NCBI RefSeq assembly: GCF_001612665.1 | Contig: NZ_BDAX01000004.1 | Coordinates: 62,001 to 126,000 of the forward strand | Direction: 5' to 3' | DNA: 64,000 nt | Source of the DNA: Nocardia alba NBRC 108234 | GTDB lineage: Bacteria > Actinomycetota > Actinomycetes > Mycobacteriales > Mycobacteriaceae | Part shown: piece by piece, positions 16,801-24,652 of the stretch | How the letters are laid out: every line of letters begins with the position of its first letter | Numbering within the stretch: the stretch's first letter is position 1 | Program-made: the position numbers and the translations under genes | The notes under the pieces: generated by a model | The model's database searches: none | What the model saw: only the letters and a program-made list of their open reading frames with translations | What the model was told of the DNA's origin: nothing

Positions 16801-19800
16801 CCTCGGCGTGCCGCGGGTCAACGCCACCGACGACTTCTTCGGACTCGGCGGCGACAGCATCACCGCGATCGGCGTGAGCAGCCGCCTGCGCGCGCTCGGC
16901 TGGGAGGTCCAGCCGAAAACCTTGCTGGCCCAACGTGATCTGGCCGCCATCGCCGCGGCGGCACAGGTGACGGACCAGCAGGCCGCCCCGACCCCGGACG
17001 AGGCGACCGGCGTCGTGCCGATCCCACCCATGGTGGCCGCGCTGCTCGAAGCGAACACAGGTCGCGGCGCCGTCGCCGGATACGCCCAGTGGACGGCACT
17101 GACCCTGCACGAGGATCTCGCGTTCGACCACCTGACCACCGGCCTGCAAACATTGCTCGACCGCCACGATGTCCTGCGTCTGGTGCTCGACGAATCGGAC
17201 CGGCTGGAAGTCGCGGGACTCGGCACGGTGCGCGCGGCCGACCTGACCCGCGAGCTGCCGTTCGACGAGTCGCGGTCGAGGACCGGAACGTCCGAGCGGG
17301 CGGCGACGCCACCGTCGAAGTCTCCCGAGGACGCCCTGATCGAGTCGGTGGCGGCCACACTCGCGGGGGAACTGGATCCCGCCGCAGGTGTTGAACTGCG
17401 CGCCGCGTTGGTGCGGACCGCGCCGGGGATGCCCGACCGCTTGGTCCTGGTGGCCAATCACGTGGTGGTGGACGGGGTTTCCTGGCGAATCCTGGTACCC
17501 GAACTGTACGAGGCGTGTGCGGCCGCGCGGGACGCGCGACCGGTGCGACTGTCCGCGAAAGGCAGTTCCTGGCGGCGATACGCCACCCTGCTCGCCGAGG
17601 CCGGGGCAGCGGGCGATCATCGCCGGGAACTGGCGCACTGGGAACGCGCGCTCGGTGACGACACTGTCGCCACACTGGGCGAACGGGCTCTCGACCATGC
17701 CGAGGACTTGGTCGAGAGTGCCGAACAGACAAGAACTTTCGCAGCACCGGAGATCTCCGAGGCGCTGCTCACCACCTTGCCCGCCGCCTATCGGGCCAAG
17801 ACCGACGAGGTGCTGCTCGCGGCACTCATGCTGGCGCTCAACGCGTGGCGACTCGAACGCGGCGAAGCGCTCGAACCGGGCAGGCCGGTCACCGTCGAGG
17901 GGCACGGGCGCGAAGCCCTGCGCGCCGATACCGATTTCGCCGGCACCATCGGCTGGTTCACCAGCGAGTTCCCGGTCTGGACTCCCGCGACCGGCATCGA
18001 GGACCAGGCCGGGCTGTCCGAGGCGCTGGCGGGCGGCGCGGCGGCCGGCCGGCTGCTGCGCGCGGTCAAGGAGGCCAAGCGCGCGGTCCCCGGCAACGGC
18101 GTCGGTTACGGCGTGCTGCGCAGGCTCGACCCGGAGACCGCACCGCGGTTCGCGCGACGCCGTGCCCCGGAGGTGCTGCTGAACTACCTCGGCCGCTTCG
18201 GCGGCGGTGGCGCCCCCGGCTGGAGTCTGCCCGAACACGACGCGTTCGCGGTGATCGAACCTCCGGAAAAGGCACTCACGGAGGTGCTTTCGCTCAACGT
18301 CTTCGTCCACGAGCCCACCCCCGCGCAGCCGGGTACCGCCCGGCTGGCCATGGAGTGGACCGCGGCGAGCCGGATTCTCGACGCGCACCAGGTCGCGCGG
18401 ATCCAGCGGCACTTCGAACTCGCGCTGGAGGCATTCGCCGCACACGCGATGCTGTTTCCCGGTGGCCTCACACCCTCGGACTCCCCCGGCCTGCCCGTCA
18501 CGCAGGAGATCATCGACGCGCTGGAGTCCGCGCACGGCCCGCTGGCCGAGCTACTGCCGCTGTCGCCGCTGCAGGAAGGGCTGCTGTTCCACGCGATTCG
18601 CGATGGCGCCGACGATGTCTACACCCTGAGCGCCCGCGTCGACCTGCACGGACCGGTGGACGGTCCACGCCTGTCGGCGGCTTTCGACACCGTCGTGGGC
18701 AGGCACCCCACCATGGCCGCCGCCTTCCACTACGAGGGCCTCGACCAGCCGGTCCAGGCGGTTCCCCGGGCGGTCGGCATGCCGTGGCGTGAGATCGACC
18801 TGTCCGGATTGCCGCTGCGTGCCGCGCGGGCCGCCGCCGACCGATTGGAAACCGAAGCGACCCGGCACCGGTTCGCGGTGGACCGGTCGCCGATGTTGCG
18901 CGCCACCCTGATTCACATGCCCGACGCGGCGCACCGGCTGGTTCTCAACACCCATCACCTGGTGATCGACGGCTGGTCGACGCCGATCGTGCTGCGCGAG
19001 GTGCTCGCCACCTATCACGGCGACGAACTGCCCTCGGCCGCGTCCTACAGCGACTATCTGGCGTGGATCGGCACCCGTGACCGCGCGGCCGTCCGCGCGG
19101 CATGGGCGCGACGACTGCACGGCCTCGACGCGCCGACGCTGGTCCGCACCGAGACCTCGCGCGACCGTGAATTCCGGCAGTGGCAGGTTCCGCTGCCGGA
19201 ATCGCTGGCCACCGCGCTGGCCGAGCTCGGCCGTCGGCGCGGCCTGACGATGAACACCCTGGTGCAGGGCACCTGGGCACTGGTGCTCGCCGCGCTCACC
19301 GGACGCACCGACGTCGTGTTCGGCGCGACCGTCTCCGGCCGACCGGCGGAGCTGCCCGGGGTAGCGGGCATCGTCGGCTTGTTCGCCAATACCGTGCCAG
19401 TGCGCTGTGCCTTCGAGCCGGAGCGAGCGCTGCTCGAGCAGTGGGCGCAGTTGCAGCAGAACCAGTTCGAGATGCAGGAGTTCGACTACGCGGGACTGGC
19501 CGAGATCGAGCGGATCGCCGGTCTCGGCACCCTGTTCGACACACTGGTGGCGTTCGAGAACTTCCCGAATTCCGGCCCAGGACAGCCTGATTCGCACGAA
19601 TTGCGACGCGGCGAGTTCCACAATCACGGCAACACGCACTATCCGATGACCTTGATCGCCCCGCCGGGCGAGCAGCTGGAACTGGTGATCTGGTACGACC
19701 GCGCCGCCGTCCACGACACCACGCTGGCCCGGATCGGCGATCGGATCGGCGCGATCCTGACCGCCGTCACGACTGCCACCGAGCCCACCCCCGCACAGTT

Positions 19801-22354
19801 CCTCGAGCCCCTCGTCGCCGAATCGGCGATCTCCCGCACCCGGCTCACCGTCGCCGAACAGCCGGACCCGACGGGACGGACCCTGGCCGACTGGGGCACG
19901 CCCGTCGATCCGACGGCGCCCGCCATCACCGCCGAGGGCGTCACGATCGATTTCGGGGAGTTCGACTCCAGGGTGAATCGCCTGGCCAGGTGGCTCGTCT
20001 CGCGCGGCGTCGGACCCGAAACCGTGGTGGCCGTCGCCATGCCACGCACCATCGACTCGGTCGTCACCGCGCACGCCATCTGCCGCGCCGGTGGCGTGTA
20101 CCTGCCGGTGGACCCGCAGCAACCCGTGCAACGGGTCGAACAGATCTTCGACACCGCCGCTCCCGCCCTGGTGCTGCGCTCGCTCGACGACGTGGACACC
20201 ACCGGACTCGACGACGGCGCGCTCGCCGACACCGACCGGCTCGCGCCGCTGCGCCCCGCCAACACCGCCTGCCTGCTGTTCACCTCGGGCTCCACAGGTG
20301 TGCCCAAGGGCGTGAGCCTGTCGCACGCCGCGATCATCTCCACGTTCGAATGGCTGCACCGCGAAACCCGATTCGGCCGCGGCGACACGATGCTCTTCCG
20401 CACCCCACCGATCTTCGACGCCTCGCTCATGGAGATGTTCCTGCCGCTGCACGTGGGCGCTCGGATCGTGCTGACCCGGCCCGGCGGTCACCGCGACCCC
20501 TACTATCAGGCGCGCCTCATGAGCGCGGAGCGGGTGACCGCGATGTGGATGACGACGTCCATGCTGACCGTGCTCGCCGAGGAGGCCGACCTTTCCGGGT
20601 GCGCGGATCTGCGCGTGGTCCTCACCGGGGGTGAGGTGCTGCCGCCCGCGACGGCCCACCGCATGCGCGCGCTGACCGGCACCGCCGTCTACAACTTCTA
20701 CGGTCCCACCGAGGCCGCCATCGGTTTCACCTTCCACGAGACCGTCGACGCCGACACCGCCTCGGTGCCGGTCGGCGCACCCGCCGACGCCATCCGCATC
20801 CTCGACGACCAGCTGCGACCGGTCTCCGACGGCACCATCGGCGAGCTCTACATGACCGGCGTCCGGCTCTCCCGTGGTTATCTGGCCCGGCCCGACCTGA
20901 GCGCCGCCGCCTTCGTCGCCGACCCACACGGCACGGGCGAAAGGATGTACCGCACCGGTGATCTGGTGAAACTGAATCCGCACGGCGAACTCGACTACGT
21001 CGGCCGCACCGACAGCCAGGTGAAACTGCGCGGCCAGCGGATCGAGCTGGGCGATATCGAGTCCGCCCTGCGCGCCTGCGCCGGTGTGAGCAACGCGGTG
21101 GTGCTGTTGCGCGAGGACACCCCGGGCGATCAGCGCCTGGTCGCCTATCTCATCGCCGAGTCCGCGACCGTGCTCGACATCGACACGGTGCGTGAACAGC
21201 TACGAATGGCGTTGCCCGCGTACATGATCCCCGCCGCGTTCGTCGAGCTCGATCACATTCCGCGCACCGCGACCGAGAAGATCGCCCGCCGAGAGCTGCC
21301 CGCGCCGGGTGACAGTGTCGCTGATCGCGTCCGAACACCTTCCGCGACAGCGGCCGGCGAGCAAGCGCGGGTCACGGATTCCGGACTGCTCGACACGGTC
21401 CGGCAGGCCATGGCAGCGGTGCTTTCGCTCGACGAGATCGGCGCGGACGAGGACTTCTTCGACCGAGGCGGGCACTCGTTGCTCGCGGTGCGACTGGTCG
21501 GCCGTCTGACCCGCGGCGAACTGCCGGTGGTCCTCGACGACGTGTTCGCCGCCCCCACCCCGCGCGCGCTGGCGGGCCTGATCGGCGCCGTCGATCCCAG
21601 CGCGCCTCGCCCCACCGACGGCCTCGCCAGCTTGGGCAGCCGCCTGGACCCGGTGCTGGAACTGCGTGCCGAGGGGTCGGTCCCGCCGCTGTTCTGCATC
21701 CACCAGATCGGTGGCACCGCATGGAAATACGCCCCGCTGGCCCGGCTGCTGCGGGCCGAACGACCGATCATCGGCCTGCAGATGCCCCAGCTCACCGAGC
21801 CGGGAAAACAGACTCGCACGCTCGACGAACTGGCCCGGTTCTACCTCGACGCCGTCCGCCGTATCCAGCCGCACGGCCCCTACCATCTACTCGGCTACTC
21901 ACTCGGCGGCAACCTCGCCCACGCGATGGCCGCCATCCTGGAAACCGAGGGCGAACAGGTCGGCTACGTGGGGCTGCTCGACTCGCACCCACTGTCGAAC
22001 CTGACCGATCGTGCCGCCGCAACCCTGGCCGACCCGTCCGGCATGGACGCGCTGCTACCCGAAATCGCGGAATACGCGCCGGAATTGGCGGCCGTGGTCC
22101 GCAATGCCGCGACCGAGCTGCTGCGCATGGTCACCCAGTCCGAATCCCCGCGCTACAGCGGCCCGATGGCCCTGTACTGCGCCGACGCGGGCGACGAACC
22201 CGAACGCGTGCACGCCCAGCTGACCGGCTGGAAAGCGGCGGGCGCGCAGCTGGTGATCCGACGGCTGCCGTACTCGCACAACGACATCGCGATGCCCACC
22301 GGCTGGACCGAAGTCGCGGCGCTGCTCGATGTGGATCCAGCGATCCGCACCTGA
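13811..22354 (+). CDS. Two-module catecholate siderophore NRPS (C-A-T-E-C-A-T-TE)
   Basis: 2847 residues. C1 (HHLIIDG, 157) should accept dihydroxybenzoate from the free carrier. A1 (core 'YTSGSTGKPKG' from 628) has a hand-read ten-residue pocket code of DADDLGMVDK, with extra acidic residues suggesting a cationic amino acid. T1 carries GGDSI (S1016), the form usual before an epimerase. E (NHVVVDGVSW, H1217; 'PGNGVGYG', 'NYLGRF') should give a D-residue. C2 (HHLVIDG, 1715), A2 (from 2157; code DAMWLGFIGK, no match I recognise), T2 (S2556) and thioesterase (GYSLGG, S2697) follow. VabF and CbsF share this layout. GTG start with GGAG 7-8 nt upstream. Confidence 0.93.
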   Translation: MKESVVGSVERDSVGAEDPGLPLTGAQLGIWNAQRLDPDSLSYMVGEVLEISGPDPLDMTSMDTAIRRTIADTDTMRLRFADTADGPRQRITDAEPELRPLVDLRGESDPIAAAHRLVATERERAATYCRAMVDRQLYTYTLLRLSDNEVWCIQLYHHLIIDGYSAAMVSRRVAAHYTALRRGGEVPTLRWGSIETLVAEDLEYRASQAHQHDRDYWRDRLTPLPPLDGRGRAPEGVVEQTHEIRAVLDAELMARVKEAATAAGITWADVLVAGYVGFVHRLLGETDVVIALPVMARVGKTALTTPSMAVNVLPLRISVSSQDRLDELGKRVAGALREVRAHQRFRGEDLAREFGGAQTGALLHGIGINLKAFDFALDFDGATGTLRNVAGGPPEDLGLTVTPLSQDRIQLGFEVDARSLDAATVRRRMDALVTLLTELVGAADKPIGAIAMYPAETGASTGERAATALAGTPQDTVEIFDRMVAAQPDDVVLVSGADELTAAELGARAHRLARYLRGRGVGPEDIVGIALPRTTDLVVALLAVRHAGAAFLMLDIGHPAQRLADIVDDAAPVLILTHDTVFTDRSDTLVRLSDNGIREAIAALPDGPLTPGDLAAPRSPAHLAYVVYTSGSTGKPKGVQISCGAMAQLLHHHRSTVYADTAARVGGRGLRVAHTYSFAFDAALDQLLWLWCGHRVHLYDTDIQKDAAAQIAALRADAIDVVDTTPSMATALIDNGLLGDAHRPQLLLLGGEATPPALWSVIVASKVAARNMYGPTEATVDALSAPVTGGLPHVGGPLPGTRAYLLDGALQWVPDGEIGELYLAGPQLARGYLGRVAVTADRFVADPFAAGERMYRTGDRARWLPGHGYDYLGRADSQIKVRGYRVELGEVEASLGALPGVAAAAATIRKSGDSTRLVGYLVPETGRALDADQLRHRLTTLVPDHLVPSALVVLEALPTTVNGKLDRAALPAPQLTSTGRPPRTEQERALCGVVAEVLGVPRVNATDDFFGLGGDSITAIGVSSRLRALGWEVQPKTLLAQRDLAAIAAAAQVTDQQAAPTPDEATGVVPIPPMVAALLEANTGRGAVAGYAQWTALTLHEDLAFDHLTTGLQTLLDRHDVLRLVLDESDRLEVAGLGTVRAADLTRELPFDESRSRTGTSERAATPPSKSPEDALIESVAATLAGELDPAAGVELRAALVRTAPGMPDRLVLVANHVVVDGVSWRILVPELYEACAAARDARPVRLSAKGSSWRRYATLLAEAGAAGDHRRELAHWERALGDDTVATLGERALDHAEDLVESAEQTRTFAAPEISEALLTTLPAAYRAKTDEVLLAALMLALNAWRLERGEALEPGRPVTVEGHGREALRADTDFAGTIGWFTSEFPVWTPATGIEDQAGLSEALAGGAAAGRLLRAVKEAKRAVPGNGVGYGVLRRLDPETAPRFARRRAPEVLLNYLGRFGGGGAPGWSLPEHDAFAVIEPPEKALTEVLSLNVFVHEPTPAQPGTARLAMEWTAASRILDAHQVARIQRHFELALEAFAAHAMLFPGGLTPSDSPGLPVTQEIIDALESAHGPLAELLPLSPLQEGLLFHAIRDGADDVYTLSARVDLHGPVDGPRLSAAFDTVVGRHPTMAAAFHYEGLDQPVQAVPRAVGMPWREIDLSGLPLRAARAAADRLETEATRHRFAVDRSPMLRATLIHMPDAAHRLVLNTHHLVIDGWSTPIVLREVLATYHGDELPSAASYSDYLAWIGTRDRAAVRAAWARRLHGLDAPTLVRTETSRDREFRQWQVPLPESLATALAELGRRRGLTMNTLVQGTWALVLAALTGRTDVVFGATVSGRPAELPGVAGIVGLFANTVPVRCAFEPERALLEQWAQLQQNQFEMQEFDYAGLAEIERIAGLGTLFDTLVAFENFPNSGPGQPDSHELRRGEFHNHGNTHYPMTLIAPPGEQLELVIWYDRAAVHDTTLARIGDRIGAILTAVTTATEPTPAQFLEPLVAESAISRTRLTVAEQPDPTGRTLADWGTPVDPTAPAITAEGVTIDFGEFDSRVNRLARWLVSRGVGPETVVAVAMPRTIDSVVTAHAICRAGGVYLPVDPQQPVQRVEQIFDTAAPALVLRSLDDVDTTGLDDGALADTDRLAPLRPANTACLLFTSGSTGVPKGVSLSHAAIISTFEWLHRETRFGRGDTMLFRTPPIFDASLMEMFLPLHVGARIVLTRPGGHRDPYYQARLMSAERVTAMWMTTSMLTVLAEEADLSGCADLRVVLTGGEVLPPATAHRMRALTGTAVYNFYGPTEAAIGFTFHETVDADTASVPVGAPADAIRILDDQLRPVSDGTIGELYMTGVRLSRGYLARPDLSAAAFVADPHGTGERMYRTGDLVKLNPHGELDYVGRTDSQVKLRGQRIELGDIESALRACAGVSNAVVLLREDTPGDQRLVAYLIAESATVLDIDTVREQLRMALPAYMIPAAFVELDHIPRTATEKIARRELPAPGDSVADRVRTPSATAAGEQARVTDSGLLDTVRQAMAAVLSLDEIGADEDFFDRGGHSLLAVRLVGRLTRGELPVVLDDVFAAPTPRALAGLIGAVDPSAPRPTDGLASLGSRLDPVLELRAEGSVPPLFCIHQIGGTAWKYAPLARLLRAERPIIGLQMPQLTEPGKQTRTLDELARFYLDAVRRIQPHGPYHLLGYSLGGNLAHAMAAILETEGEQVGYVGLLDSHPLSNLTDRAAATLADPSGMDALLPEIAEYAPELAAVVRNAATELLRMVTQSESPRYSGPMALYCADAGDEPERVHAQLTGWKAAGAQLVIRRLPYSHNDIAMPTGWTEVAALLDVDPAIRT

Positions 22355-22391
22355 ACCTCCCGTAGAAGAAAGAGAAAGAGGAACAAGTTCC

Positions 22392-23390
22392 ATGTCAGTT
22401 CACAGCATGACGGCACGTATGCGTGCCGCCGTCGGACTCCTGATCGTCGCGGTGGCCGCGACGGCAGCGGGCTGCGGCAGCTCGACCGCCGACGAGGCGC
22501 CCGACACCGGCACCCGCCAGGTGGAGACCGCCAAGGGCCTGGTCACCGTGCCGGCCAGCCCCCAGCGCATCGTGGTTCTCAACGGCGCTCTCGCCGGATA
22601 CCTCTTCGATCTCGACGCCAAGGTCAAGGCCGCGGATCCGCGTATTCTCGGCCTCACGCTGAAGCCCGGCGAGTTCTCGCCGTCGTGGTCGGCGGATGCC
22701 AAGAAGCAGGGCACCGAGGCCGTGCCCTCCGGTGACGACCTGAACCTGGAGTTCATCGCCGCCCAGCGACCGGACCTGATCATCGGCGGCGGACCGGGCT
22801 TCCCCGGCCTGCAGTCGATCAAGGCCTACGACAAGCTCACCGCCATCGCCCCGACCGCGCTCGTGCCCTCGGATGCCACCAGCTGGCAGGACCTGTTGAA
22901 GTCGGTGGCCACCATCGTGAACCGCGCCGACAAGGTCGACCCGATGATCACCTCCTACAACGACAAAGTCGCGAAGGTGAAAGCCAAGCTGAAGCTGCCG
23001 CAGGGCGCGGCAGCCGTGATGCAGTCCCAGTCGGACGGCAAGCCGATCATGCTGCTGCCCAACACCCCGCTCGGCGGACTGCTGACCGCGGTCGGCTTCA
23101 CCATGGACGACAAGATCGAGCAGAAGGCGGGCAACCCGCCCCGTACCGCGGCGGCCGACTTCGTGACCTTCAGCCCCGAGCTGCTGAGCACTGTCGCCGA
23201 TGCTCCGGTGCTGTTCGTGATCAAGCTCGACGGCGGTCGTGACATCGCCGGTCTGAAGCAGGACCCGGCGCTGTCCCTGCTGCCCGCGTTCCAGAAGAAC
23301 CAGGCCTACGAGCTGCCCGCGGACACCAAGCGCCCGGATTACCGGGTGGCCATGGCGACCCTCGACCTGTTGGCGGAGCGCTTCAAGTGA
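22392..23390 (+). CDS. Ferric-siderophore-binding lipoprotein 2 (paralogue of 7080-8078)
   Basis: 332 residues with a lipoprotein signal (lipobox 'TAAGCGSS') and a FepB-like binding domain. It is collinear with receptor 1 and shares many runs, such as 'QRIVVLNG', 'AIAPT' and 'TLDLLAERFK'; I estimate more than half the residues are identical. The ATG at 22392 has GAGGA 10 nt upstream; the frame is open further upstream into the end of the NRPS gene, but that part encodes no signal peptide. It sits between the NRPS and exporter genes, away from the permeases, so it either shares the 4.2-7.0 kb transporter or serves a different ligand. Confidence 0.9.
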   Translation: MSVHSMTARMRAAVGLLIVAVAATAAGCGSSTADEAPDTGTRQVETAKGLVTVPASPQRIVVLNGALAGYLFDLDAKVKAADPRILGLTLKPGEFSPSWSADAKKQGTEAVPSGDDLNLEFIAAQRPDLIIGGGPGFPGLQSIKAYDKLTAIAPTALVPSDATSWQDLLKSVATIVNRADKVDPMITSYNDKVAKVKAKLKLPQGAAAVMQSQSDGKPIMLLPNTPLGGLLTAVGFTMDDKIEQKAGNPPRTAAADFVTFSPELLSTVADAPVLFVIKLDGGRDIAGLKQDPALSLLPAFQKNQAYELPADTKRPDYRVAMATLDLLAERFK

Positions 23391-24652
23391 TAGCCGTCGG
23401 CGGCCTGCTGATCGATACCTCGCCCCTGCGCGCCAGCCGGGAATTCCGTAATGCCTTCGCGGCCAGGCTCGTCTCGGTCCTCGGTATCGGATTGCTCATG
23501 GTGGCTCTGCCCGTGCAGATCTATCAAGCCACCGGATCGTCCCTGCATGTCGCCGGCGTCACCACCGTCACCGCGATCGCCCTGTTCGCCGGAAGTCTGG
23601 CGGGCGGGGTGGTCGCGGACCGGTACGACCGGCGCGATGTCATCCAATGGGCGCGTACCGCAGCCGGTTTCGGCTTCCTCGCACTCGGCGTGAACGCGCT
23701 GCTACCGCATCCGTCGCTGGTCGTCATCTACGCCGCCGGTCTCGTCGACGGTCTGGCGGGCGGGGTCAGCGGCTCCGCGCTCATGGCGCTCATCCCCATG
23801 CTCGTCGGCCGGGAGAAGGTGGCCGCCGCCGGTGCGCTGACCTCGCTCACCACCGATCTCGGCACCATGATCACACCGGCGATCGCCGGCCTGCTGATCG
23901 CGAAAACCGGCGTGGCACTGCCATTCTTTCTCTGTGCGGGCGCGACCGTGGCCACCGTGGGGCTGATCCGCTCCATCGGGCCGCAGCCGCCGCCCGTCCG
24001 GGACATCGCCCATCCGTTGCGCGAGCTGGCCATCGGCATCTCGTTCGCGGCGCGGCACCGGGTCATCCGCGCGGCGCTGCTCACCGGCGCCGTGGCCATG
24101 ATGGTGAGCGGCCCGCTGGTCCTGCTGCCCGCGTTCGCCGGCGCCGAGCTCGGCGCGGGGGAAACCACGCTCGGACTGCTCTACGCCGCACCGGGCGCGG
24201 GCGCGGTACTCGGTTCGCTCACCAGCGGGTGGATCGGCCGCAGCCGACGCCCCGGCCTGGCGCTGCTGATCTCGTTGGCGCTCATGCCGATCGGGGTCAT
24301 CGCCGCCGGACTCGCACCGCACGCCGCGCTGGCCTTCCTCGGCCTGGCCGGATTCGGCTTGGCCCGGGCACTGAACATGGTGCTGCGCTACGCGATCCTG
24401 CAGCGGGAATCGCCCGAGGAACTGCGCGGGCGCCTGTCCGGTCTGCTCATGGTGCAGTCGGTCGCGGGCACCGCGGTCGGTTCCATGGTGGCCGGCGTGG
24501 TCGGCCAATTCTTCACGCCGGGAACCGCCCTGGTGGTGTACGGGCTGTCGGTCCTGCTCCTCGTCGCGTTGACAACGATCGCCGCCGCGCCGCTGTTGGG
24601 CAGGAAGCAGCCTGACACGGCGGACTCGATCGACGAGCAGCCCAAGTCCTAG
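23387..24652 (+). CDS. Siderophore exporter, MFS (EntS-like)
   Basis: 421 residues, 12-helix major facilitator. The opening residues ('LRASREFRNAFAARLVSVLG', 'VALPVQIYQATGS', 'GGVVADRYDRRDVI') resemble the enterobactin exporter EntS, which moves finished siderophore across the inner membrane. The GTG start overlaps the receptor stop codon (GTGA), so it is translationally coupled and belongs to the NRPS operon. Its stop codon overlaps that of the convergent channel gene (24649-24652), leaving no room for a terminator. Confidence 0.9.
   Translation: MIAVGGLLIDTSPLRASREFRNAFAARLVSVLGIGLLMVALPVQIYQATGSSLHVAGVTTVTAIALFAGSLAGGVVADRYDRRDVIQWARTAAGFGFLALGVNALLPHPSLVVIYAAGLVDGLAGGVSGSALMALIPMLVGREKVAAAGALTSLTTDLGTMITPAIAGLLIAKTGVALPFFLCAGATVATVGLIRSIGPQPPPVRDIAHPLRELAIGISFAARHRVIRAALLTGAVAMMVSGPLVLLPAFAGAELGAGETTLGLLYAAPGAGAVLGSLTSGWIGRSRRPGLALLISLALMPIGVIAAGLAPHAALAFLGLAGFGLARALNMVLRYAILQRESPEELRGRLSGLLMVQSVAGTAVGSMVAGVVGQFFTPGTALVVYGLSVLLLVALTTIAAAPLLGRKQPDTADSIDEQPKS

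Noticed and set aside
13748..20983. Very long open frames on the minus strand opposite the NRPS gene (about 1600 and 810 codons).
   Set aside because: They mirror the NRPS coding frame in a high-GC genome, have no recognisable domains and are rich in Arg/Gly/His/Gln as expected of antisense frames.
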